Assembly: GCA_037501455.1 (NCBI GenBank)
Contig: CM074858.1
Coordinates: forward strand, 91,114,501-91,178,500
Direction of reading: 5' to 3'
From: Lantana camara
Taxonomy: Eukaryota > Streptophyta > Magnoliopsida > Lamiales > Verbenaceae
Length of the DNA: 64,000 bases
Positions 37,068 through 48,503 of the stretch are shown here, piece by piece; within the stretch, counting starts at the first letter, position 1, and every line of letters begins with the position of its first letter. The notes beneath the pieces were generated by a model, which did no database searches, was not told the DNA's origin, and saw nothing but the letters and a program-made list of their open reading frames with translations. The translations under genes were made by a program, and so were the position numbers.

Positions 37068-38590
37068 TGATGGGTGTCGAAACCACCAATAATAAAGTCC
37101 CGAATCTTGCACACAAATGAATTGTAAAATAGCGGTAACGGGTGTCGAACCACAAGGATTGGATGAAATTATAACTTTTTATATGCCAAGGAAACAATTA
37201 AAATAGGGGGGGTTGAGATATATGACTAACTACTAATGCAATGACCAAAACGAGACTAAATAAACAAATAATTAACAACTAAACTCAGCTGATACTTAAA
37301 TTAATTCAGTAAATAACAAGTAGTTGGGATTTTCCTACGCATGCATCAGGCTATGATCACAGACAGGGTGATTAATTCCTCGTTAGGCTAGCTATAGTTA
37401 CCAGATAACACCTCCGGCTCCCTCGTTTCTTCTTACTGTTTATAACGACTAAAAGAAACTCCTAATAATCGTTTTCTAATTAACCAATAACCTTAGCAGA
37501 AACTCCTTTTAAGATTCAATTGGGCAATTGCATTACACCCTAAAGAAACACTAACCCTAACCGACTAGGTAGAAACTCCTACTTCGCCTAGTTAGACCGT
37601 CTATCCCACAACACGAAATCGGTCGAACTTAACGGCCTAGTGATTGTTTGCCACTTCGTTAATTATCCGGCTAGACTCCACCAAATAAGTTAACTAGCTA
37701 TATGTGAATTGCCTATTCTAAGATTTGAGCTCTTAATATAATCAAAGAATAAGAACAAACACAATGTCGTAAAAATAGAGATAAAACGGATAACTTGATA
37801 AAATCACCAATAAATTCGTCTCACACAACCCTAATGCATACTAGGAAAATCCCTACTAAAACGAAACTAACAAATCAAGAACAAAGGAAATTAACAAATC
37901 TAAAAATAAAATTAAAAGAGTAAAACTAATAGGAAAAGGGATGGCCTTCTTCCCCCCGTTTTTGCTCATCTTTTATAGTGTAGTGGCGTGCTTCAATTCT
38001 TCTCCCACTTCTCCACCATGTTCTCCACGTTCTCCAGAATAATAACACAATAAAAGCCACTAACCCGCCTTCTCTCAACGTTGTAACCCCCACGTTCTTA
38101 GAAAGTGCTTTTGAAAGCCTTGTTCCCTAAATTCTGCATTACAACAGCTATCTTTTCCCAAGTGCAAGATAGGGCTTGGACTCCTTATTACTTTCTTAAA
38201 TATTCATGTTAGAAGCCCAGCAGAATATTGGATTGTTGAGGCCCAACCTTGACATTTCCTTTCACTTGTTAGACAATATATTGCAAAGTCCAAAGGGCTT
38301 TGAATATCAATGGGCTCTCATCACGTGATAATTCCCCTAAGACTCCAATTTGAGTTCCAAGAAAGATTTGGAGTTAATGGGCCGGGTGCATGCCTAAGAA
38401 AAGTGGGCCTCCAAGAAGATTCAATCTGCACTAATTCTCGGTCAAATTCCTCCAATTATCTCCAGATTTCCACAAAGAGTGCTTCCTACACAGAAATATA
38501 AAACTGGAATGATTACTCTCAATAAAGCTAAGTCATAAAGTAGAATATAACAGTTCATGCTTAATAATTGGACAAATAAACGACACATCA
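37068..38590 (-). repeat. 3' LTR of the 37-42.7 kb element
   Basis: 1523 bp, near-identical to 41187-42708; adjoined by the polypurine tract at its inner end. Confidence 0.92.
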
Positions 38591-38606
38591 AATCCCCCCA
38601 CACTTA
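38591..38606 (-). other. Polypurine tract
   Basis: Minus strand AAGTGTGGGGGGATT directly abuts the 3' LTR. A second similar tract (about 39868-39883) lies inside the element. Confidence 0.7.
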
Positions 38607-41164
38607 AGTGATGCTTGTCCCTAAGCATAACACAGAACCAAGGCTAAAATCACACTCTAGATCCCAACTACAGCAGTCCGTTGTGTAAACTAGGAAACTT
38701 TTGTTGTCACCAAAAACCATCTACAACGAACATAATCACAAAGCCAATTTTGAAATCAACTTTCCAAAGCAAGAATGTATGAGCTCGATTTTCAATTATA
38801 ATCATGCAAGATTAGTTTGATTCTATTAATCCAATGTAAACAAAGGAAACAAGTATAAAGCAGTTAGTTTAATCAAATATCAATCAATTTTGCGCACATG
38901 TTAAAGAATACCAAAGATATGGTGATGAGCCAAGTTACATCTTCCTAGATAAGCAACCTAAAATTCCTAGAGAGCTTTTAACAAGTATTTTTTTTCCATT
39001 ATATCTCTTCTTTTTTTTTTTCTGCTCAACATTTTCCCACTTCTGTCAGCTTTTTTCTCATTCTTTTTTATCTCGTTTTTTTTTTCTGAGTTTTTCGCAA
39101 AGCAAGGCAAACTCCAGTTGTTTATCCCTTTAAGTGTTGGGGAAACAATTTCGAGAGCGGCCGGCATTCGGCCCTACTCATGGCACTTTAATGATTTGGA
39201 ATTCTTCCAAGGCCAGAGGAGTAGTCATCGAGTTCTACTGACCAACCTTTCTCTAGTTGGCCCCTCGCAAGCTCCCCCTCACACTAAATGCTTACCAAGG
39301 CAAACTCGACTTAGCTCAACACCAATCTACCGTTTCTCAACATACTTGCAAAATTTAAAAGATATTAAATCAACTAATCACTTTAGACAAGATTCAGTCG
39401 TAGCGTGGTTCCAATTCAGCACACACAAACTTAGGTTTAATCAATTATTCTCAAGCTCACATAATTCCTACTATGTCAAGTGTCAAACAAACTTAACTTC
39501 ATGTCATGCGAATCATAAATAATCAAAGGTTCAAACTTAGTTTCCTTTTCAAAGATCAAATCCATCACAAACAGGATGCTGTAAGAAGTTCATTAGAGAG
39601 GATATAACGCCATAGTAAACAATTCTATGCTATCATGAGAATGCTCAAAATTTGCGGCAGCATCAACAGCATATAAACTCTAAACTGACAGCCCTATTCA
39701 TGCATCTAAATTCTCTAAAAATTACCCAAAAAGACAAGGACAGCAATAGCAGCAAAAAGTCCCAGCCAAATATCACCAAAACAAATAGCATATCAGTCCT
39801 AGATGTTCAAAATTATCAGCCCATAGCCGTGTTCAAAATACCCAAAAATTGACTCATATAGCCCTAAGACACCCCCCTACACTTAAAGCACATGTTGTCC
39901 TCAACATAAAGTAAGTCAGAAATGGAAAACAGAGGACTTCCCTGAACCCGGGGGGTGTGATGGTCACGAACAGCCTTCGGAATCCTGTCTATGATCACGA
40001 ACAGCCTTCCTGTCAGTAGCATTTGGCTCGTTTCTTCAATTTTGTTCTGACTGGTTGTTGGCCTTGAATGCTGTGAGAGGTTTCAGGCCAACGGAGGTAG
40101 TGGCGCTGGATCAGAGATGACGAACGCGCGGTGGCGCTTCCGGGCTGGTGGAGGGCGCACGGCAGTACGTCGCTTGTGGGAGAATCCGCCTGCTGTGGTG
40201 TTGTCTGGAGGCAAAGCAGCGACAACAGAATCAATGGGTGGAGTGGTGGCGAAGACGTGGCTCCACCGTCGATGACGAGCGGTGGTTTATTCGGCCGGTG
40301 GAGCATCCCGCTTCGCATGGCTGATTTGGGGTTTGAAGCTCTTGCAATTGTGGGAGATTTTGGGGAATTGAAGGAATGGAGTGCTGGGTTTAATTTGGGG
40401 ATGGGGCGGTTCGGACTATAAGTGGAGCGGGTCGCGGGTCGCGGGTAGGGTGGCGGGTTGTTTTGGTTTGTGGGATAAGCTCCGTTTGGCAAAATATGGT
40501 CCAGGACCCTTGTCCGTGACCTCAGACAAGTTGCCTCACAGTAGCAAAATGTCATTTTCGCCAGTTATAGCAATTGATCAACAATGTTTCTACTCTTGTA
40601 CTGCCCCCACACTCACCCGATTATGTCACCTGCACATTTGCCTGCAAAACACGAGAAGAGAAGAGATTACGTCGGGGCGAGGAAAACGAGAAAAGAAAGA
40701 AAACGAAAACAAAAGAAACTAAAGCAAGGGAAAAGAAATATGGGTTGCCTCCCATATAGCGCCCTTGTTTAACGTCACGGACTCGACGTGTCTTGATTTC
40801 GCACTCAAGCTTCTAAAGGAGGATCCTCTAGATTAATCCATTCAACCATGTGCGACTTAAATCCTTCATAAAACGATGTTAGTCCATGCCCCTTCACATC
40901 ACGATCCGAATTTTTAATTAATCGACCAGGGGGCTTAAGTGGCAATTGTGCCTCTGTGGGTCGGGCAAGGTCCCGAAGTGTTCTGTTCTGAGCCATATCC
41001 TGACCGTGATCATTGACAGGGAAGTGATCAGTTTTCCTGTCAGTGCAAACTTTTGTTCAGATTCAGTATCAGAATCCAGCTCAAACAATTTCGAACGTGT
41101 ACCAACTGCTCGAATGAAGGTTCCTAGGTATAAGAAAAAGAAACAAAATCAATTAATAACCAAT
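38607..41164 (-). other. Internal non-coding region of the retroelement
   Basis: No gag, protease, reverse transcriptase or integrase motif on either strand. Phrases such as CCCCCCTACACTTAAAGCAC and GGGTTGCCTCCCATATAGCGCC are common in the untranslated 3' part of plant Athila/Tat-type elements. GC-rich frames at 40013-40722 are unrecognised. Confidence 0.6.
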
Positions 41165-41181
41165 CCCCGGCAACGGCGCCA
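41165..41181 (-). other. tRNA primer binding site
   Basis: Minus strand TGGCGCCGTTGCCGGGG lies five bases from the 5' LTR; this primer-site type is typical of plant Athila/Tat Ty3/gypsy elements. Confidence 0.85.
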
Positions 41182-41186
41182 AAAAT

Positions 41187-42708
41187 TGATGGGTGTCGAA
41201 ACCACCAATAATAAAGTCCCGAATCTTTCACACAAATGAATTGTAAAATAGCGGTAACGGGTGTCGAACCACAAGGATTGGATGAAATTATAACTTTTTA
41301 TATGCCAAGGAAACAATTAAAATAGGGGGATTGAGATATATGACTAACTACTAATGCAATGACCAAAACGAGACTAAATAAACAAATAATTAACAACTAA
41401 ACTCAACTGATACTTAAATTAATTCAGTAAATAACAAGTAGTTGGGATTTTCCTACGCATGCATCAGGCTATGATCACAGACAGGGTGATTAATTCCTCG
41501 TTAGGCTAGCTATAGTTACCAGATAACACCTCCGGCTCCCTCGTTTCTTCTTACTGTTTATAACGACTAAAAGAAACTCCTAATAATCGTTTTCTAATTA
41601 ACCAATAACCTTAGCAGAAACTCCTTTTAAGATTCAATTGGGCAATTGCATTACACCCTAAAGAAACACTAACCCTAACCGACTAGGTAAAAACTCCTAC
41701 TTCGCCTAGTTAGACCGTCTATCCCACAACACGAAATCAGTCGAACTTAACGGCCTAGTGATTGTTTGCCACTTCGTTAATTATCCGGCTAGACTCCACC
41801 AAATAAGTTAACTAGCTATATGTGAATTGCCTATTCTAAGATTTGAGCTCTTAATATAATCAAAGAATAAGAACAAATACAATGTCGTAAAAATAGAGAT
41901 AAAACGGATAACTTGATAAAATCACCAATAAATTCATCTCACACAACCCTAATGCATACTAGGAAAATCCCTACTAAAACGAAACTAACAAATCAAGAAC
42001 AAAGGAAATTAACAAATCTAAAAATAAAATTAAAAGAGTAAAACTAATAGGAAAAGGGATGGCCTTCTTCCCCCCGTTTTTGCTCATCTTTTATAGTGTA
42101 GTGGCGTGCTTCAATTCTTCTCCCACTTCTCCACCATGTTCTCCACGTTCTCCAGAATAATAACACAATAAAAGCCACTAACCCGCCTTCTCTCAACGTT
42201 GTAACCCCCACGTTCTTAGAAAGTGCTTTTGAAAGCCTTGTTCCCTAAATTCTGCATTACAACAGCTATCTTTTCCCAAGTGCAAGATAGGGCTTGGACT
42301 CCTTATTACTTTCTTAAATATTCATGTTAGAAGCCCAGCAGAATATTGCATTGTTGAGGCCCAACCTTGACATTTCCTTTCACTTGTTAGACAATATATT
42401 GCAAAGTCCAAAGGGCTTTGAATATCAATGGGCTCTCATCACGTGACAATTCCCCTAAGACTCCAATTTGAGTTCCAAGAAAGATTTGGAGTTAATGGGC
42501 CGGGTGCATGCCTAAGAAAAGTGGGCCTCCAAGAAGATTCAATCTGCACTAATTCTCGGTCAAATTCCTCCAATTATCTCCAGATTTCCACAAAGAGTGC
42601 TTCCTACACAGAAATATAAAACTGGAATGATTACTCTCAATAAAGCTAAGTCATAAAGTAGAATATAACAATTCATGCTTAATAATTGGACAAATAAACG
42701 ACACATCA
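41187..42708 (-). repeat. 5' LTR of the 37-42.7 kb element
   Basis: 1522 bp; the copy next to the primer binding site. Confidence 0.92.
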
Positions 42709-44116
42709 GCAGGAATGCGTTTGCTAAGTTGTGTTTAGTTCTCCAGGAGAGAGGGGGTTTAAATGCTACTAAAGGTGTTTCTGTAATCGAAAAAGTGGCT
42801 ATGTTTCTTAGTGTAATTTCACACCACCAAAAAATTAGAGTTTTCAAGAAGTCTTTTAAACGTTCTAGTAGAACTGTAAGTCGTCACTTCAATAGTGTAC
42901 TCAATGTCGTGTTGAGGTGCTATGAATTGTTTGTTGTAAAGCCTGTGCCAGTGGAGGCTGAATCTGAAGATGACAAATGGAAATGGTTTAAAGTGAGTTT
43001 CTACATAATTTTTATTTTTGTTTTTTGATGTTTTTATTTATCAGATTTCTAAAATGTGCCTATTAATCAATGTTAGGGTTGTTTGGGTGCCTTAGACGAC
43101 ACCTACATACCAGTGAGAGTTTCCGCTGCACACCAAGAGCGCTACCGTAGTAGAAAAGGTGTGGTTTCTGTTAATACGTTGGCTGTGTGTGACCGTAATA
43201 TGAATTTGTGTATGTCTTGACTGGATGGGAGGGTTCGGCTGCCGACGGTAGAGTTTTGAGGGATGCTATTCATAGATCAAATGGCTTTAAGGTTCCTAGA
43301 GGTTAGTTCGGTTTAGCAAATTATCATCTTAGTTAAACCCTTTTTTATTAATATCATTGTTTTTGTTTTCGTTGCCGATAATGTTTTGTTTTTTAGGAAA
43401 CTATTACCTTTGTGATGCTGGCTATACAAATGGGGAGGAATTCTTAGCTCCTTATAGAGGTGTGAGGTACCATTTGAAGGAATGGGGTTCCGACACTGCT
43501 AGACCGCAAAATTACAAGGAGTTATTTAATCTTCGGCATTCCAAAGCTAGGAACATAATTGAGAGAGCATTTGGACTTCTAAAGATTAGATGGGGGGTGC
43601 TCCGTAGCTCGTCTTTTTACCCAATCGAGACGCAAAACAAAATCATCATTGCTTGTTGCCTTCTGCATAATTTCATCAGGCTGGAGATGACTATAGACCC
43701 ATTTGAAGCTTTAGTCCTGGAGGAGCCGGAAGTTGATGAAACTGTAGGAGACTTCATAGACCACATTCAAACGACCCAAGCTTGGACGAACTGGCGTGAA
43801 AATATGGCAAATAATATGTACAATGAATGGCCAGGCCGCCAATAGTTATACTTTTATGTTTGATTATAGAGTCGTTCTTACCCTGAAATGGTTGTAATGT
43901 TGTACTTGTGCCTTTTGAAGATTATTGTATTTGTATCTTTATACAAAACTGAACTTACGTTGCAGCACCCTTGAATTTCTTAAACTTTTTAAGCTCCTTA
44001 TATGGTTCTAAATTTTATAATTGTTATTGTTGATTGATGTAGTGGCACATGACCTTAGCATAGTTTTTTCCTCACCACAGTAGAATGACTTTTCTATTAT
44101 TACATTATAGGGTAAG

Positions 44117-45186
44117 ATGTCTTCCACACCTACTCAAGAAGGAATTGGAAGTTCCAAAGGTAGATCTCGTCGTGGTTGGACAGTGCAAGAGGAAGGTAAT
44201 CTTGTACTAGCATTTAGAGACATTATTACCGGTGGTTGGAAAGCACCGAATGGGTTTAGAAGTGGTTTTTTGATCCAGCTCGAAAATAGACTGAAGGAGT
44301 ACATGCCTAGCACTGACCTTAAAGCCGAGCGAAATATATCTTCCAAATACACCTCTTGGAAGAAGCTTTATCATCAAATCTCCAATGCTTTGAGCTACAG
44401 TGGATTAAATTGGAATTCTAGTACATTTACAATCGAGGCTGAACCACACGAATTGGATAGTTTCCTCCAGGTACAGAAATTCATTTTCAATTTATTAAAA
44501 TATGTAATGATTATCTCTGTGTATGACCCAGTTCTGTTCCTTTTTTTTGTATTGTTCATAAATATAAGTTTGTGTTTATTGTCATTGCCCTATTTTTGCA
44601 GCAATATCCCAACCATGCTTGGCTTAGAGGAAAACCATTTCCATTGTATGATGCTTGGGTAGAGATTTATGGTAAAGATCGTGCAACGGGCCATAATACT
44701 ATGGATTGGTCGGCAGCAGCTGAGCATGCCCCAGTGGATCTAACGGCTGACGGAGAGGATAACAATGAGACATCATACCACCCCATAATGCCTACGGGTC
44801 TCGCTGATGTGGAGGTAAATCAAGAGAATTCCAAGGGGTCGCAACATGGCCCGGCTCCCAGAGTCTCCGATAAGAGAAAAAGAAAGAGAACGGGAAAGGC
44901 TAGTGAGGAAATAGTCGATGCAATCACGACCTTCTGCAAGGAGTCGACAGACTCTCTTCGCGATGTTGCAAATCGTTTGGGTGCTTCTAAGGATACCATA
45001 AAGCGTCAAGAGGAAATCTTTGAGGCAATTGGATAGCTGCCACTATTTATCACTATTCAAGATCACATCAATGTTTCCAACATGCTCGTCAACAACGAAA
45101 AGCAAATGAATATGTTCTTTGGCATGCCAATTGCTGCTAGAGCAGAGATGGTGAAAATGGCTATTGAAGGTAAACTTCGTGCATGA
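44117..45186 (+). pseudogene. Harbinger Myb/SANT-like ORF with premature stop
   Basis: The second protein of PIF/Harbinger elements, a Myb/SANT-like DNA-binding partner needed by the transposase. Exon 1 (44117-44470) begins MSSTPTQEG and holds the trihelix-type domain, with RRGWTVQEEGNLVLAF, FLIQLENRLKEYMP and YTSWKKLYHQI. A GT-AG intron is followed by exon 2 from 44602, with QYPNHAWLRGKPFPLYDAW, the usual PLYDAW-EIYGKDRATG motif of this family, then a Lys/Arg-rich segment (DKRKRKRTGKASEE). A TAG at 45034-45036 stops the frame. The same frame stays open after it to a TGA at 45184-45186 and encodes the conserved tail (MFFGMPIAARAEMVKMAI), so the TAG is a recent lesion. It lies downstream of the transposase on the same strand. 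Confidence 0.8.
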
Positions 45187-45699
45187 TCCTATTTTTAGTT
45201 CTAAAAAAGTTGAAATTTCTGTTCAGTTTGCTTTTGGGACATGTCTTATTAAATGTAATGCTTTTGGGAAGGCTTAGTGTGCCCATTTTGTTTCTCTGAT
45301 CTAAATCTAGCTTCTTGTATGGTACATACTTTTGGCATACATCTGCTGTATTTTGGTGTCTAAAAACCTGTTTTTGGCATAGCTGAACATGAAATGTATT
45401 TTACTATATCTTAATGTAACCTTTTATTATAAGCTAGTAGTGTCAAATTGATTTTATATGCTATGGATTTTTTCTAAATTTTTTCGTATATGATGACTTT
45501 ATGGAGGAAAATATGGTGGGTGTAAAATATCTTGCATTTTGGTGTAAATTTAAGAAACATTTGTTGCAAACACATCATCATAGTACTACATACAGTGGCA
45601 AATTGTGGCAGCTTGATATGGGGGAACTGGTGTTTGGAGGAATCTCTCAAATTGATTTACAAATGCACGGCCTTCTGTTTAAAAATGGGGGTAAAAATG
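45187..45699. other. 3' non-coding part of the Harbinger element
   Basis: AT-rich with no further gene; a 70-residue frame at 45501-45713 is unrecognised. Confidence 0.5.
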
Positions 45700-45885
45700 T
45701 AAATTCATTCTAAACACATGAAAACATAAATATAAAAGTAAACAAGCTTATCTCATAAACATTCAATATCACAATTACAAAATAAAAAAGTAAACATGAG
45801 AATAGGACTAATAGTTTAGCTTCACTAACATGTTAAATCCTATCCTCTTATATCCTTTATGCCAAAGTAAACGAGCCCGAAGACT
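45700..45885. mobile_element. Right terminus of the Harbinger element (or a derived MITE)
   Basis: On the minus strand it begins GGGCTCGTTTACTTTGGCAT at 45885, a GGGC-starting end as in Harbinger TIRs, with repeated GTTTACTTT motifs inside. The matching left end was not found between 34.0 and 36.8 kb, so the left part of the element may be deleted. Confidence 0.5.
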
Positions 45886-46075
45886 TGGGAGTTTTCATTG
45901 TCACAGCTTCGCGGGATTAAAATGATAAGCATCGATAATACATCAAAGTAGAGCCATACATTACTACAGGCTACAACAACTTATCAGGAACATTGATTTT
46001 ACACAAATAGTGCTAGCTACATTGGCAAAGGTTGATCAAAATATATCAAAATAGAATGAGAAGTCAGAGCAATAC

Positions 46076-46145
46076 CTTCCTATTAAGAAAGAGCATCTCC
46101 TCACCCCGGTCATTCTTCCATGATATCACTTGGGCACCGTACATA
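46076..46145 (-). pseudogene. Glucose-6-phosphate 1-epimerase-like exon fragment
   Basis: A single 70-bp minus-strand exon between an AG acceptor (46146-46147) and a GT donor (46074-46075). It encodes MYGAQVISWKNDRGEEMLFL followed by NRK. This matches the early strand of the aldose-1-epimerase-like fold in plant putative glucose-6-phosphate 1-epimerases (family form LYGGQVVSWKNDRGEELLF). The next family exon (KPPKA-RGGIP) is not found downstream, where the Harbinger terminus lies about 190 bp away. Either the Harbinger element broke this gene or the exon was a lone captured fragment. Confidence 0.6.
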
Positions 46146-46460
46146 CTAATCCAGAAACAAGTAACCTCAATGATTTAGACATTAACACCTTTGGCTATAT
46201 CAATCAGAATTCTAAAACAAACCAAAATGCGAAAACAACGACTAAATGCAATGTACCAATGGAAGATTCCATACCTTATCCACTTAAATTCAAAGAAAAA
46301 TTACAAACAAGTAATAAACAATTTGCTACGTCCAGCCATTCCACCAAACAAGTTTAAAAAGAAGGTTTCACTTTTTATATCATAGAAGATAAAATAAATC
46401 AAAAAAGCATAAGAAAACATAAGTAAAATCACATAGTTAGAACCTAGAAACAAAACTGAC

Positions 46461-46558
46461 CGTTTTTAAAATCGTGATGTGGAATATCTTGGCAATCGAG
46501 TAGATCCACATCTATTGAATTTGCTAATATCTCGCACCTTCTCTGGTAATGCGAGTAG
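46461..46558 (-). pseudogene. Exon fragment resembling a CHY zinc-finger protein
   Basis: 98 bp on the minus strand between CAG and GTCAGT splice-like borders, open throughout, reading YSHYQRRCEI, then LANSIDVDLLDC, then QDIPHHDFKN. The order SHY-RRC-I...DC...H-DFKN follows the CHY zinc-finger start ([24 protein letters not shown]), but several zinc ligands are missing. It is a decayed relative at best. It lies 315 bp upstream of the epimerase-like exon on the same strand. Confidence 0.35.
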
Positions 46559-47780
46559 CTGAAATTATCAACACACCAAAATTCCACAAAAATTAAACTT
46601 TATTTCATATAAGCGAAACTAATGATTCAAAAAAAAGAAAAAGGTCAGATAAAAAGAAATTAGCATAGGAGAGTAGCAAACCACAAAGAAAGCAAAGCAA
46701 AACAGAGAGATATATACCTAGGCATATTTCTCAAAGACCGTTACTATTGACAGTGAAAACTTTCAAATTCTATGCAAAGAGCTATTATTAGCAAGGAAAA
46801 CTTCCAGAATTTAGTCGAAGAGCCAAAACATATTATCTGTTCAAGGACATATCAGTTCAAGAAATGCCAAGTGAATTTTTACATCCTGCTAATCAAATCT
46901 TGCTACTACAACGCATATATAAATTTAGAACTAAGGTTGATTCTATAGTAAAAGCAGCAAGACCAAGGGATAGTTGTTCAAACTTCAGACTCTGCTATGG
47001 TAAATGAAGAATCTGTTCTTTCAATCCTCACACAGAAATAACGCATATACAAATTTTTTCTTTATCGTCTGTATTTGCTCATCCCCAGCCAATATTTCAG
47101 AATCAATTGAAAAATTTTTAGATACGAGAACACCTTTTGCCCTTTTCAATAGAAAATGAGAGGAATACAAGAAATATTTATCTCAGAAACCCTACTTCTC
47201 ATAAACAGTAAGGGAAAGAGATACCTCTGCGGAGCAAGCAGCGGCGGAGGGGGAAGAGAGAAGCAGTTGGAGGCGAGCTGAGACGCGGGAGAGAAGGACG
47301 GTTTTCCACGAAATAAAAAACCGAGTGTGGAAAAAAACTCCACCTAAGTTCATTTTTATCGGTTTAACCGAGAATCTATACTATCTTTTAAGCAAAGACC
47401 ATCTCTTTATCGGTTTAATAATTATTATTTTATTTAATAATTAATTTTATCCCTTTTTATCTCTTCCACGTTTTCTTAATTTATCTTTTCTGTTTCATTA
47501 CTTCTTTTCTTTAATTCCTCTTTTTTTTTTCCCCTCATCAGTTACATTCCTTTTTTTATTATTATAATTTTTATCACTTTTTACTTATATTTTAAATTTT
47601 GATAATTACTAATATGATATTATTTTATGCTATTTATTTAATTTTTATTATAAATTAGTAATTATGTTAAAAACAATTATAGAGTATATATTTAATAATT
47701 TTAATATATTTATACAATAATTATTTTTTATTTACACATGCTATTCCTAGTAAATATAAAGATATTCTACATATCAAGAA
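46559..47780. other. AT-rich DNA; possible promoter and leader of the minus-strand fragments
   Basis: On the minus strand 47225-47343 is pyrimidine-rich and ends CCGCAGAG|GTATCT, which looks like a leader exon with a donor site. It could be the 5' end of the chimeric minus-strand unit with the two exon fragments. A TCTATACTATCTTTTAAG at 47375-47392 resembles a Helitron 5' end, without a convincing 3' end. Confidence 0.35.
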
Positions 47781-47781
47781 A

Positions 47782-47805
47782 CCCCCCCCCCCCCCCCCCC
47801 CCCCC
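47782..47805. repeat. C24 homopolymer
   Basis: 24 C, then GG, CCCCC and a T run. It could be a G-quadruplex or i-motif, and is a place where read errors are likely. Confidence 0.9.
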
Positions 47806-47870
47806 GGCCCCCTTTTTTTTTTTCCTTTGACTTTCAAGTAAAGAACTTACGTTACAGTTCTACAAAATTC

Positions 47871-47993
47871 CTCCTCTTGCATTAATACCACCAAACACTA
47901 TAGAAGAAGAAAGAAATAAAATCATACTAAAATCCCTCCTCTTGCATTAATACCACCAAACACTATAGAAGAAGAAAGAAACAAAATCATACT
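47871..47993. repeat. Tandem duplication, 65-bp period
   Basis: CTCCTCTTGCATTAATACCA... occurs at 47871-47928 and again at 47936-47993 with only one visible difference. Confidence 0.9.
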
Positions 47994-48384
47994 TTTTATT
48001 AGTTAGGGTGAGGCTAGACATGCTTAGTCATTGATATCTAATATTTGAATAAGTTAAAATTAAGTGGAATAGAAACTCAACTATTATTTTTTAATAAAGT
48101 GTTACTTGATTCGTGACACATAAATAAAATTATTTCATGAAGGATGAATGAAATTTGATTGCATTTTATTAAAAACTAATAATTAAAATTATAAACTTAA
48201 ATATTTTTTAGTTTACGTTGTAAAGTCAAAAAAATGTTGATAGTAAAATAATTTTTGGTTGTTTTAAATGTCAAATATTATTTTTAGCAATCATGATTTG
48301 TTAATTGTGTTTGATGTGTGTCACCCATCCTAGTTTTTATTATTTATCATCTTCCAGAAAAGTTCTAATAATACGTTTATTTGT

Positions 48385-48503
48385 GCCGATGGGAATACTG
48401 ACTGATAAGTCAAGTGTTTTGACTTTTGAGTTCCTGGAAGGCAATACCGGGTTCGAATCCCTCTAGGAACTTGGGCTTTGGATGTTAAAAAAGAAAAAAA
48501 AAA
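48385..48503 (+). mobile_element. SINE-like or tRNA-derived fragment
   Basis: GGTTCGAATCC (about 48450-48460) fits the pol III B-box. GATAAGTCAAGTG upstream is a weak A-box candidate. A 7-bp stem AGTTCCT/AGGAACT brackets the B-box, and a GTTAAAAAAGAAAAAAAAAA tail follows. No clear target duplication and no tRNA cloverleaf were found. Confidence 0.4.

Larger units (their letters stand above)
37068..42708 (-). mobile_element. Complete non-autonomous Ty3/gypsy LTR element inserted in the transposase
   Basis: LTRs at 37068-38590 and 41187-42708 (about 1522 bp each) start TGATGGGTGTCG and end CGACACATCA. The target duplication GCAGG lies at 37063-37067 and 42709-42713. The primer site and polypurine tract orient it on the minus strand. 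I count about 11 differences between the LTRs (roughly 0.7%), so the insertion is young. The 2.6-kb internal region has no gag or pol; its open frames (39118-39522, 40013-40555 minus, 40131-40722) resemble nothing. It must have moved with proteins from an autonomous relative. Confidence 0.92.
36824..43845 (+). pseudogene. PIF/Harbinger DDE transposase, split by a retroelement
   Basis: Element-encoded endonuclease that cuts and pastes Harbinger DNA. The 5' part (36824-37067) begins at an ATG (MDFDSSEAEAIVAL), changes frame once, and runs to the retroelement. The frame resumes after it (42714-42992) with FAKLCLVLQERGGL, then exons 43077-43301 and 43397-43845. The catalytic triad can be seen: Asp in GALDDTYIPV, Asp in YYLCDAGY and Glu in NIIERAFGLLKIRWG. 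It ends EWPGRQ. Damage: the 5.64-kb insertion in the exon, a frame change near 36920, and a one-base loss near 43203 in the middle exon (the frame shifts between CDRNMN and LTGWEGSAADG). The introns have GT-AG borders. The partner ORF lies 270 bp downstream on the same strand. Confidence 0.85.

Noticed and set aside
38310..38501. 63-residue frame conserved at 42428-42619
   Set aside because: Lies within the duplicated LTR of the 37-42.7 kb element, with near-identical copies explained by LTR identity.
40013..40722. Opposed frames of 96-180 residues in the retroelement interior
   Set aside because: They overlap on both strands, are low in complexity, and resemble neither gag nor pol nor a known host protein.
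47375..48334. Third Helitron (TCTATACTATCTTTTAAG start, CTAG near 48331)
   Set aside because: The hairpin before the CTAG is weak and directly adjacent, so the 3' end is not convincing.
48420..48475. tRNA gene
   Set aside because: Only a B-box/T-arm-like piece and a short stem are present; no anticodon arm or D-arm can be folded.
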